The notes under the pieces are model-generated. The model was not told the origin of the DNA and did no database searches. It saw only the letters and a list, made by a program, of their open reading frames with translations. Source: UBA5066 sp046331465 (GTDB lineage Bacteria > Acidobacteriota > Thermoanaerobaculia > UBA5066). From it: a stretch of DNA of 64,000 bases. Shown here one piece after another: positions 49,913 to 57,541 of this stretch (within the stretch, counting starts at the first letter, position 1; every line of letters starts with the position of its first letter). The stretch lies in NCBI GenBank assembly GCA_046331465.1, contig JAXLQV010000003.1, forward strand, positions 248,001 through 312,000, written 5' to 3'. The position numbers and the translations under genes are program-made.

Positions 49913-52050
49913 GGCCTCTCCGCGGCGAAGCGGTAGCTCGCGATCCCCTCGAGGATCCCGCCCGCGAACGGTGCCGAGGCGAAGTAGACCCGGTCCCGGC
50001 CCCGGAGCTCCTCGAGCTCCGGCTTGTGGTTGCCGACGACGACGGCCATCGTGTCCCCCACGAGCATCTCGAGGTCGTTCCCGGAGTCGCCCGCGACGAG
50101 GAAGGACTCGAGCGGAAGGCCGAGCCGGAGCGCGAGGAATCGGACCGCCAGCCCCTTGGAGGCGCGGACCGGAAGGACGTCGAGGAACTTCCCCTGCGAG
50201 AAGACGAGGCGCGCCGCGAGGCCCCGGGACCGGAGCTGGCGACGGATCGCATCGAGGTCGACGCTCCGCCCGGGGACGACGTCCCAGCTCGCCTTGTAGG
50301 GGCCGTCGTTCGCCTCCGGCTGCTTCTTCAGCCCCGCCGCGGACGAGAGCGCGCGGACGACCTCGTCGCGCCGCCACCCGTGGCGGATGTGGCTCTCCCA
50401 GGCGCGGTCGGGCTTCAGGTCCGACGCGAAACGGATCTCGGTGCCGACCGCCGTCACGAGGACGTCGGGGAGGGGCACCTTCCACGCGGAGAGGATCTCG
50501 AGGGTCCGCGGGAAGGAGCGCCCCGTCGCGACGCCGAACGCGACCCGCGGCGCGTTCGCCTTCCGCCACGCGAGGAGGCGTTCGAGCGCCTCCTCGTCCC
50601 CGACGAGCGTGTCGTCGATGTCGGTGACGAGGAGGAACGAGGCGTCGGCGAGGCGTGCGAGCGGGCTCGTCCGGAGCGCCGCGTGGCGGCGCCGCAGGGA
50701 CTTCCGCTCGCGCCGGAGGAGCTTCGTGCAGAGGGCGAGGTACCGCTCCACGTGCCCGTCCCAGGAGTACGTGTCGTGCACGCGGCGGAGGCCGTTGCGC
50801 GCCCACTGGCTCCAGCGGGAAGGGTCGGAGAGCGCCTCGCGGAGGGCCCGGGAGAGGGCCTCGACGTCGCGCGGGTCGACGAGGAGGCCGTTCCGGCAGT
50901 TCGCGAGGATCTCCCGCGGCCCGCCGTCCGCCGTCGCGACGACGGGGAGGCCGCTCGCGGCCGCCTCGAGGAGCGTCAGGCCGAACGGCTCGGTCAGCGC
51001 GGCGTTGACGAAGAGCCCCCTCCGGCTCGCGGCGGTCCGGTAGATCCCGGGCACGTCCTCGGGAGCGTGCCGCTTCGGCAGCGCGATCGAGCCCCAGAGG
51101 TCGTGCCGGTCCGCGGCGAGGAGGAGCTCGGTGTAGACGGCCCGGGCCTCCTCCTCGGCCGTCGCGACGTCCTCCCGGACGCCCGCGAAGATGGCGAGGT
51201 TCGCGCGCCGGCGCAGCTCAGGGTCGCGCCCGAAGGCCTCCACGAGCGTCGGGAGGTTCTTCTTCGGGGCGGGACGGCTGACCGCGAGGACGAGGGGCTT
51301 GCGGGGGTCCCGGAGCCAGCGGTCGATCGCCGGGGACGACGTCCGGGCGCGGGACGGGACCGGCGGCGCGAAGCGGGACGTGTCGACGCCGGGCGGGACG
51401 ACGGCGAAACGGCCGGGGCGGAAGTTCTCGTACTCGCCCCACTGCCCGTCCACCTCCTGCCGGGTGCTCGCGAGGACGAGGCGGGCGTTCTCGAGGATCT
51501 CCTCCTCCGCCGCGATCCGGCTCGAGAAGCGGAACTGCCTCTCGAGGTTCGACTCCGCACGTCCCGAGGCCAGGAGGCGCGAGAGCTTCGTGAGGCCGAG
51601 GGAGTGGCCTGTGTGGACGAGCGGGATGCCGAGGAGCTGGGAGAGGCGGACGCCGACGTAGCCCGCATCGGCGTAGTGCGTGTGGATGAGGTGCGGGAGA
51701 CGCTCCTGCGCCCGCAGGAACTCGACGCAGCGGTCGACCAGGGCCGGCAGGTGCGGCCAGAGGAGCTCCTTGCGGAGGTAGCGCTTCGGCCCGAAGGGGA
51801 GCCGCACGATCCGCGCCCTGTTCGCGAGCGCCTCCTCCGGAGCCGCGTAGTCGGCTCCGGCCGCCGGGTCCTCGACGAGACGCGTCAGGAGGTCGACGCG
51901 CGCGACCTCCGGAGAGCGCGCCAGCGCCCGCACGAGCTCGAGGACGTAGCCCACCTGCCCTCCCGTGTCCGCGTCGCGGCCGAGCTCCGGCGCCGCTCCG
52001 CGGACGAGACCGTGAACGCTCAGGTGAAGCAGGTAGAGACCTTCCGTCAT
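49906..52050 (-). CDS. sps: Fused sucrose-phosphate synthase / sucrose-phosphate phosphatase
   Basis: 714 residues. The N-terminal ~450 are a GT4 sucrose-phosphate synthase: LHLSVHGLVRG, GRDADTGGQVGYVLELVRAL, HTHYADAGYVG, and the donor-binding FVNAALTEPFGLTLLEAAA. The C-terminal ~245 are an HAD phosphatase of the SPP type (VTDIDDTLVGDEEALE with both catalytic aspartates, GVATGRSF, and the closing VAGDSGNDLEML). Together they turn NDP-glucose and fructose 6-phosphate into sucrose. The ATG overlaps the fructokinase stop (ATGA). A fused form with an active-looking phosphatase differs from plant SPS, whose phosphatase-like tail is inactive. Confidence 0.93.
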   Translation of the reverse strand: MTEGLYLLHLSVHGLVRGAAPELGRDADTGGQVGYVLELVRALARSPEVARVDLLTRLVEDPAAGADYAAPEEALANRARIVRLPFGPKRYLRKELLWPHLPALVDRCVEFLRAQERLPHLIHTHYADAGYVGVRLSQLLGIPLVHTGHSLGLTKLSRLLASGRAESNLERQFRFSSRIAAEEEILENARLVLASTRQEVDGQWGEYENFRPGRFAVVPPGVDTSRFAPPVPSRARTSSPAIDRWLRDPRKPLVLAVSRPAPKKNLPTLVEAFGRDPELRRRANLAIFAGVREDVATAEEEARAVYTELLLAADRHDLWGSIALPKRHAPEDVPGIYRTAASRRGLFVNAALTEPFGLTLLEAAASGLPVVATADGGPREILANCRNGLLVDPRDVEALSRALREALSDPSRWSQWARNGLRRVHDTYSWDGHVERYLALCTKLLRRERKSLRRRHAALRTSPLARLADASFLLVTDIDDTLVGDEEALERLLAWRKANAPRVAFGVATGRSFPRTLEILSAWKVPLPDVLVTAVGTEIRFASDLKPDRAWESHIRHGWRRDEVVRALSSAAGLKKQPEANDGPYKASWDVVPGRSVDLDAIRRQLRSRGLAARLVFSQGKFLDVLPVRASKGLAVRFLALRLGLPLESFLVAGDSGNDLEMLVGDTMAVVVGNHKPELEELRGRDRVYFASAPFAGGILEGIASYRFAAERPC

Positions 52051-53006
52051 GCCGCCATCCCTCCCCAGTCCTCGAGGAAGGGGGCGTAGAAGCCCCGGTC
52101 GGACGGGACGGCGCCGGCGATCCGCGTCACGGCGCCGGCGAGGTCGACGCCGCGACGAAGGCTCTCCTCGGCGGTCCAGCCGCGGACGAGGCCGAAGAGG
52201 ACCGTGGCGGTGAAGGCGTCGCCGGCGCCGACCGTGTCGACGACGGGCCCGGAGGGAACCGGCACCGGCGCCTCCGCGAGGCTCACGACCCCTCCGTCGG
52301 TCCAGGCGGCGACGTACGCCCCCTTCGCTCCACGCGTGACGTAGAGCGCCTTCAGGCGGAAGCGCCGGACGACGAAGGCCGCCAGCTCCTCCGGGTCGAG
52401 CAGCGGCAGGCACAGGAGCCGCCGCACCTCCGCGAGCTCCTCGTCGCTCACCTTCGCGACGTCGGCGGCCGCGAGGGCCCGGCAGACGACGGAGCCGTCG
52501 TACCAGGGGGCCCGGAGGTTGAGGTCGGCGAGGCGGACGCCCTCCGTCGCCGCGAGGAGCTCGTGGAGAGCGGCGCGCGAGGCCGGCTCCCTCTGGGCGA
52601 GAGTGCCGAACACGACGACCGAGGGCCTCCACGCCCGGGCGGCCCGGGCCGCCGCCGAGCCGTCGATCGCGTCGAAGGCCGCCCCCGCCGGGATCTCGAA
52701 GCGCGGCGCCCGCCCGCGCATCGAGACGACGGCCCGCCCCGTCGGCCGCCGGGCGTCCTCCTGGACGCCGTCGGGGGGGATGCCGGCCGCGGCGAGGCGC
52801 GCGCGGAGCGACGCCCCCGCCTCGTCGCTGCCGAGTCGCGTCACGAGGAGGGTCTCGAGGCCGAAGCCCGATGCGTGCACGGCGACGTTCAGCGGGGCGC
52901 CCCCCGGGACGGGTCCGCCCGGCATCTCGTCGACGAGGGCCTCGCCGAACACGCAGGCTCGCGGCGGCCTGGAGGGCCGGGGGCCGGGCTCTCGGGGCGG
53001 CGTCAC
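52047..53006 (-). CDS. frk: PfkB-family fructokinase
   Basis: A 319-residue sugar kinase. It starts FGEALVDEMPGG, has the PGGAPLNVAVHASGFG substrate segment, and the anion-hole and catalytic-base signature DTVGAGDAFTATVLFG. It would phosphorylate fructose released by sucrose synthase, returning it to fructose 6-phosphate. The GTG start is only about seven bases from a TAGGAT -10-like element (with TTGACC inside the MarR palindrome as -35, 16-base spacing), so the mRNA could be almost leaderless. First gene of the frk-sps-sus-ABC operon. Confidence 0.9.
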   Translation of the reverse strand: MTPPREPGPRPSRPPRACVFGEALVDEMPGGPVPGGAPLNVAVHASGFGLETLLVTRLGSDEAGASLRARLAAAGIPPDGVQEDARRPTGRAVVSMRGRAPRFEIPAGAAFDAIDGSAAARAARAWRPSVVVFGTLAQREPASRAALHELLAATEGVRLADLNLRAPWYDGSVVCRALAAADVAKVSDEELAEVRRLLCLPLLDPEELAAFVVRRFRLKALYVTRGAKGAYVAAWTDGGVVSLAEAPVPVPSGPVVDTVGAGDAFTATVLFGLVRGWTAEESLRRGVDLAGAVTRIAGAVPSDRGFYAPFLEDWGGMAA

Positions 53007-53029
53007 GCCCCCATCCTACCCGGACTTGC

Positions 53030-53041
53030 TTTGAGGTCAAA
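53030..53041. promoter_or_regulatory. Putative MarR operator (copy 2), sucrose operon
   Basis: TTTGAGGTCAAA, identical to the site before marR. It overlaps a possible minus-strand -35 (TTGACC) for the fructokinase gene. A second half-site ATTTGAGG follows at 53044-53051, which could extend contact. Confidence 0.6.
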
Positions 53042-53123
53042 TCATTTGAGGCCACGACGCCGCGGCGGAACGAGACCGGAGCGGCCGGCGGGGCGAGAAG
53101 GAGGGCGTCCCCCGCGGGTATCG

Positions 53124-53135
53124 TTTGACTTCAAA
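53124..53135. promoter_or_regulatory. Putative MarR operator (copy 3), divergent gene
   Basis: TTTGACTTCAAA keeps the TTTGA-N2-TCAAA palindrome with a different centre (CT). It lies 87 bases before the TTG start of the secreted protein gene at 53222 and about 90 bases from copy 2. Confidence 0.55.
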
Positions 53136-53221
53136 GGATCCGGGTGCCAGAGTTGCGCCGGTGCGGACCTGCGCCATCGGGCGGGGCGCCGCACCGAGAA
53201 CCTTTCAGGGGGTACCGCTCG

Positions 53222-54091
53222 TTGAAGACCACGATCACGAGGAGCCCGGCCTTCCTCGTCGCCCCGATCTTCCTGGTCTCGCTCGCCGCTCGAGGCCAGG
53301 CTCCCGCCCCCTCTCCGGCGGCGGCCTCGCCGGCGCCGGCCGTGTCGGCCGAGGGGCCGCTCACCCCGCGGGACCCGAAGTCGCCGGTCCCCGGGTTCCC
53401 GGACGGCAGGGGGCCGACCGGACCCGTCTCGCTGAAGATCCTGTCCCCCTCCCCGGGCGAGGAGATCCCGCTCCCCGGGGCCGTGGCCAACGGAGCCCCG
53501 GTCGAGGTGAAGCTCGAGCTCAGGAACTTCGAGACGTTCTACGATCCGGCCACGAAGTCGGGACAGGCCGTCGCGATCTTCCTCGACGGTCTCCCCTACT
53601 TCGCCCACTACGAGCCCTCCAAGCCCTGGCTCTTCCGGAAGGTGGCGCCCGGAACGCACACCCTGAGGGCAGTCCCGATCCGTCCCTGGGGCGAACCGAT
53701 CCGCGAGGAGGGAGCCTTCGCGATGGTGACGTTCCGGATCGGCCCGAAGTCCGAGAAGAACGCTCCGGCGCCCGGGGAGCCCGTCCTGACCGTGATCGAG
53801 CCGAGGCTCCGGAAGAAGTACTCGGCCGCGGAAGCCGCCTCGCTGAGATTCACCTTCCTCGTCCGGGGGTGCCGCATCTCGGAGGGGAGCGATCCGGACG
53901 CCTGCCGCGTCCGCTACCGGATCGACGACCGGCACGAGGCGATCCTCACGAAGCCCGACGGCGTTCCGATCGAAGGGCTCGCCGTCGGGAAGCACGTCTT
54001 CGTCGCCGGTCTCACGCGAGACGGCAAGCTGATCCCCGGTGCGTACACGCTCGTCCAGGGGTCGTTCGACGTGACGGAGAATCCGCGCTAG
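53222..54091 (+). CDS. Secreted protein of unknown function, divergent from sucrose operon
   Basis: 289 residues starting at TTG 53222, which gives a good signal peptide (FLVAPIFLVSLAARG). An Ala/Pro-rich linker (30-60) precedes a compact beta-rich domain: VKLELRNFETFYDPATKSGQ cut by turns, then VAIFLDGLPYFAHYEPSKPW, and HTLRAVPIRPWGE, resembling Ig-like or carbohydrate-related sandwich domains. Two cysteines (RGCRISEGSDPDACR) may form a disulfide. I do not recognise the family. An AGGGGG stretch about ten bases upstream serves as ribosome site. A MarR-type palindrome at 53124 suggests co-regulation with sucrose metabolism, perhaps in osmotic stress. Confidence 0.65.
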   Translation: MKTTITRSPAFLVAPIFLVSLAARGQAPAPSPAAASPAPAVSAEGPLTPRDPKSPVPGFPDGRGPTGPVSLKILSPSPGEEIPLPGAVANGAPVEVKLELRNFETFYDPATKSGQAVAIFLDGLPYFAHYEPSKPWLFRKVAPGTHTLRAVPIRPWGEPIREEGAFAMVTFRIGPKSEKNAPAPGEPVLTVIEPRLRKKYSAAEAASLRFTFLVRGCRISEGSDPDACRVRYRIDDRHEAILTKPDGVPIEGLAVGKHVFVAGLTRDGKLIPGAYTLVQGSFDVTENPR

Positions 54092-54129
54092 CGCACCGCC
54101 GACCCCGGCCGAAGAGAAGATCCGAGAAG

Positions 54130-54519
54130 ATGCCCGAGACCGCCGCCCGTCGTCGTTCCGAGCCCGGCCCCGCCAGGTGCGGCGGGGCGCCCGGCCGGCG
54201 CGAACGGCTGGCCGGTGTCGTCCTGCTCCTCGCCGCGCTCCTCGTCCCCGTCTGCGTCGCCGGAGCCGGGGAGCCCGAACGCGCGCACGGACCGGAGGAG
54301 TCCGCCCTGGTCTCGCCGGGAGCGCAGTCCGATGCCCCGGCGGAGACGGACACGGCCTCGGCGCCGCTGGGAGTCCAGTCCCCGGCCGGGCTTCCGGGCG
54401 AAGCGGTCACCCTGCCCGAGCCGGCCTGGACGCGGCTCGCGCCCGGAGACGTCGATCGGACCTCGGGCGACGCCTTCCGCGCCTTCCTCGCGCCCCCTCC
54501 CCGACCCGGACGGACGTAG
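54130..54519 (+). CDS. Hypothetical secreted or membrane-anchored protein
   Basis: A 129-residue frame with one hydrophobic segment (LAGVVLLLAALLVPVCVAGAG, about residues 28-48) after an Arg-rich head, then a low-complexity Pro/Ala/Glu tail. There is no recognisable domain. It lies between two same-strand genes with 38- and 41-base gaps, and codon use fits the neighbours, but the ribosome site is weak. It could be a small signal-anchored protein, or not coding. Confidence 0.4.
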   Translation: MPETAARRRSEPGPARCGGAPGRRERLAGVVLLLAALLVPVCVAGAGEPERAHGPEESALVSPGAQSDAPAETDTASAPLGVQSPAGLPGEAVTLPEPAWTRLAPGDVDRTSGDAFRAFLAPPPRPGRT

Positions 54520-54560
54520 CTGCACCGCGATCGTCCTGGCCCCGGCTGCAAGGAGGAGAC

Positions 54561-54713
54561 ATGTCGAAGAAGCCGGATGGCGCGAGCCCCGCGCCCGATA
54601 CGCCCGCCGAAGGCGGTCCGCCCGAGAGCAAGGGGGACGGAAGGAAGGCCCTGCTCTTCTTCTTCGGAGCGATCGCGTTCATCCTCGCGCTCAAGTTCCT
54701 TCTCGGGTACTGA
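54561..54713 (+). CDS. Small single-pass membrane protein
   Basis: A 50-residue protein with a Pro/Gly/Lys-rich cytoplasmic head and one C-terminal TM helix (ALLFFFGAIAFILALKFLLGY), i.e. tail-anchored. AAGGAGGAGAC sits directly before the ATG, one of the best ribosome sites in the window, so it is very likely translated. It ends six bases before the phosphatase gene and is part of the compatible-solute operon. Function unknown. Confidence 0.7.
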   Translation: MSKKPDGASPAPDTPAEGGPPESKGDGRKALLFFFGAIAFILALKFLLGY

Positions 54714-54718
54714 GCGCC

Positions 54719-55489
54719 ATGCGGCCTGCAGCCGTCCTCACCGACCTCGACGGGACGCTCCTCGACCACGGGGGCGTCCTCGGCGAAGCGGCGCGCGCGG
54801 CGATCTGCGAGCTCCGGCAGCGTGGGATCCCGGTAGTGCCTCTCACGAGCAAGACCGAGGTCGAGCTCCGCGACCTCCTCGTGAAGCTCGACGCTGGAGG
54901 CATCGGGAGCTTCGAGAACGGCGCCGGGGTCGTCGGCCCCGGCGGTGTCGTCGTCTCGGAGAAGGCGGTGCCCGTCGCGGCGCTGACCGCACGCCTCGGG
55001 GAGCTCGCTCAGCTCACGGGCCTCCCGCTGACGCCCGCCGTAGCGCTGCCAACGGCGGAGGTCTGCCGGATCACGGGCTTTTCGGAGGACCGGATCCCGG
55101 CGATGCTCGCCCGGGGCTTTGGCCTGCCGTTCCTCGCGCCCGAAGGCGCCGCCGAGGTTCTCGGGCGCATCGCGAGGCGGCTCCCGGCCACGAGGCTGAC
55201 GCGCGGTGGCCAGTTCTGGCACCTGTCGGGGGACCACGGCAAGGAGGATGCCGTCGAGCTCCTCCTCCGCACCGGGCTCGTCTCCCGTCCCCTCGCGGGT
55301 CTCGGCGACGCCCCGAACGACGCCGGCTTCCTCGCGCTCTGCGACGTCGCCGTCCTCGTCCCCCGCGCCTCCGGCGACGCGGACCCGGTCCTCCTTGCGG
55401 CGGTTCCGGCGGGCCGGGTCGCCCCGTTCCCGGCGGGACGCGGGTGGGCCGCGGCCGTCGCGGAGCTCCTCGAGGCGCACGGGTCATGA
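54719..55489 (+). CDS. gpgP: HAD phosphatase, glucosyl/mannosyl-3-phosphoglycerate phosphatase-like
   Basis: A 256-residue HAD enzyme of the Cof/MPGP subfamily. Motif I is LTDLDGTLLDH with both aspartates, motif II is PLTSKTEVEL (TSKT is typical of MPGP-like proteins), and motif III/IV is GLGDAPNDAGFL. It should remove phosphate from glucosyl-3-phosphoglycerate (or the mannosyl analogue) to give the compatible solute. Assignment to the glucosyl compound rests on the convergent GpgS-like gene at 57542. The stop overlaps the next start (ATGA). Confidence 0.82.
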   Translation: MRPAAVLTDLDGTLLDHGGVLGEAARAAICELRQRGIPVVPLTSKTEVELRDLLVKLDAGGIGSFENGAGVVGPGGVVVSEKAVPVAALTARLGELAQLTGLPLTPAVALPTAEVCRITGFSEDRIPAMLARGFGLPFLAPEGAAEVLGRIARRLPATRLTRGGQFWHLSGDHGKEDAVELLLRTGLVSRPLAGLGDAPNDAGFLALCDVAVLVPRASGDADPVLLAAVPAGRVAPFPAGRGWAAAVAELLEAHGS

Positions 55490-56757
55490 GTGCTCGCCTT
55501 CCGCCGCTCTCGGCCGAGGTGGTCGAATCGGTCGCCCGGATCGGGAACGTCGACCTCCTCGTCGGGATCCCCTCCTTCAACAACGAGCGAACGATCGGCC
55601 ACGTCGTGCGGGCCGTCGTCGCCGGCCTCGCACGCCATTTCCCGGACGCAAAGGCGGTCCTCGTCAACTCCGACGGCGGCTCGACGGACCGAACGCGCGA
55701 GCTCGTCGAGCGGACCGAGGTGGGGAGCCTCGCCGAGATCCTCGTCGACGCCGTCCCGTCGGGAACGACGGCAAAGATCATCACCCCGTATCAGGGAATC
55801 CCCGGGAAGGGGAGCGCCTTCCGGACGGTGTTCCGGATCGCCGCCGAGCTCCAGGCGAAGGCCTGCTGCGTCCTCGACAGCGACCTCAGGAGCGTGACTC
55901 CGGAGTGGGTCGAGCTCCTCCTCGAGCCGATCGTGTCGCACGGCTACGAGTTCGTCGCGCCGCTCTACGCGCGACACCGCTACGACGGGACGATCACGAA
56001 CACGATCGTCTACCCGCTCACGCGGGCGCTCTACGGCAAACGGATCCGCCAGCCGATCGGCGGCGACTTCGGCTTCTCCGGCGACCTCGCGGCGCGCTTC
56101 CTCGAGTTCGAGGACTGGGAGGGGCCTGTCGCGCAGTACGGCATCGACATCTTCATGACGACGACGGCCGTCGCCGAGAGGCGCAAGGTAGCGCAGTCGT
56201 TCCTCGGGGCGAAGATCCACGACCCGAAAGACCCGGGCTCGGATCTCGCGCCGATGATGGTGCAGGTCGTCTCGACGCTCTTCACGCTGATGGAGCGATA
56301 CGAGAAGTCCTGGAAGGGGGTCTCGGGGTCGGAGCCGGTGCCGGTCTTCGGCTTTCCCTACGCCGTCGGGCTCGAGCCGGTGCCGGTGAAGCTCGACCGG
56401 CTCCTCTCTCAGTACCGCCAGGCGGCCCACGACCTGCCGCCGATCTGGGAGTCGTTCCTCTCGAAGGCGTCCCTCGCAGCGATCCGCGACGCGGCGCACG
56501 CGCCGGCGCTGGCGCTCGGGGACGAGGCCTGGATCCGGATCGTCGCGGAGGCGGCCTCCGGGTTCCGGCGAAGGGCGCTCCCGCCCGCCACGCTCATCCG
56601 GTCGCTCGTTCCTCTTTACCTCGGGAAGGTAGCGACGTTCGTCGCCGAGACGGAGGCGGGCTCGGCCGAGGAGGCCGAGACCCGGCTCGAGGCGCTCGCC
56701 CTGGCCTACGAGAAGGCCAAGGATGAGATCGAAACCCTGTGGGGCGCGACCCCCTGA
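55486..56757 (+). CDS. GT-A glycosyltransferase, GT2/GT81-like (glucosylglycerate pathway)
   Basis: 423 residues. The N-terminal GT-A domain opens LLVGIPSFNNERTIGHVVRA, has NSDGGSTDRT, and the metal-binding DSD in CCVLDSDLRSV. Further motifs QPIGGDFGFSGDLAARFL and GIDIFMTTTAVAER recall glucosyl- and mannosyl-3-phosphoglycerate synthase-type enzymes. The C-terminal 150 residues are helical. It could be a glucosylglycerate synthase acting directly on glycerate, or a second transferase that extends the solute (as in mannosylglucosylglycerate). The overlap with the phosphatase gene (ATGA) places it in that pathway. Confidence 0.75.
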   Translation: MSARLPPLSAEVVESVARIGNVDLLVGIPSFNNERTIGHVVRAVVAGLARHFPDAKAVLVNSDGGSTDRTRELVERTEVGSLAEILVDAVPSGTTAKIITPYQGIPGKGSAFRTVFRIAAELQAKACCVLDSDLRSVTPEWVELLLEPIVSHGYEFVAPLYARHRYDGTITNTIVYPLTRALYGKRIRQPIGGDFGFSGDLAARFLEFEDWEGPVAQYGIDIFMTTTAVAERRKVAQSFLGAKIHDPKDPGSDLAPMMVQVVSTLFTLMERYEKSWKGVSGSEPVPVFGFPYAVGLEPVPVKLDRLLSQYRQAAHDLPPIWESFLSKASLAAIRDAAHAPALALGDEAWIRIVAEAASGFRRRALPPATLIRSLVPLYLGKVATFVAETEAGSAEEAETRLEALALAYEKAKDEIETLWGATP

Positions 56758-56768
56758 TGGAGACGACG

Positions 56769-57467
56769 ATGGGAAAGAACCTCGGCCCGCAGATCGCCCT
56801 CGCGTTCGAACGCCTCCTCGACGCGTTCCTCTCCGTCGTCCCGGCGGCGCTCGTCCTTCTCGCCGCGCTCCTCGTCGGCGTCCTGACGGGGCTCCTCCTC
56901 CGGACGCTCCTCCGCCTCGCCATCTACCTCCGTCGACGGGTGCGCGGCGACGAGCCCTCGTCCTCGAGGCAGCTCCTCCGCGCCGCGGGCCTGAAGGCCG
57001 AGCCCGAGCGGGTCGTCGGGATCGTCTCCTTCTGGACCACGGTCGTCGTCGCGCTCGCGGTCGGCGTGAACGCGCTCGAGCCGGGGGCGCTCCGGAACGT
57101 CCTCTCAGAGGCGGTCGCCTTCCTGCCCCGCCTCCTCGGCGCCGTGCTCCTGGCCGTCGTCGGCGTGGGCGTCGGCGCGCTCGTGAGGCGGAGCGTCCTC
57201 CTGGGGGCCGTCAACGCCGGCCTTCCGTGGGCCCGTGCCGGGGCGCGGACAGCCTACGTCCTCGTCGTCGCCTCGTTCGCCGCGGCGGCGCTCGAGCACC
57301 TCGGCGTCGGCCGGTCGATCCTCGTCGCGGCCTTCACCATCGTCGGCGGCGCCATCGCGCTGACTCTCGCGCTCGCCTTCGGCCTCGGGGCGCGGGACCT
57401 GGCGCGCGGCTGGCTCGAGAAGAAGCTCCGCGCCGAGGAAGAGGACTCGGGAATCCGGCACGTATGA
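56769..57467 (+). CDS. MscS-like conserved TM helix membrane protein
   Basis: A 232-residue membrane protein with five hydrophobic segments and two copies of a conserved-TM-helix-like motif (LPRLLGAVLLAVVGVGVGALVRR and ILVAAFTIVGGAIALTLALAFGLG ARDL cut at Gly). The latter resembles the pore helix of MscS relatives and is followed by KKLRAEEE. The soluble MscS beta and C-terminal domains are missing, so channel activity is unproven. The ATG at 56769 has GGAG six bases upstream; the ATG at 56757 overlaps the previous stop and is an alternative. It ends the glucosylglycerate operon, which suits a solute-release or tension-sensing role. Confidence 0.72.
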   Translation: MGKNLGPQIALAFERLLDAFLSVVPAALVLLAALLVGVLTGLLLRTLLRLAIYLRRRVRGDEPSSSRQLLRAAGLKAEPERVVGIVSFWTTVVVALAVGVNALEPGALRNVLSEAVAFLPRLLGAVLLAVVGVGVGALVRRSVLLGAVNAGLPWARAGARTAYVLVVASFAAAALEHLGVGRSILVAAFTIVGGAIALTLALAFGLGARDLARGWLEKKLRAEEEDSGIRHV

Positions 57468-57541
57468 CCGGGACCGCGTCAATCGCGGGCGAGCCGACGC
57501 TCGTCGTCGCGTTCGCCCTCCTGCTCCTACCCTGACGGTCC

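Noticed and set aside
57464..57535. A 23-codon frame overlapping the MscS-like gene stop (ATGA)
   Set aside because: It has one short hydrophobic stretch, no separate ribosome site, and is too short to support.
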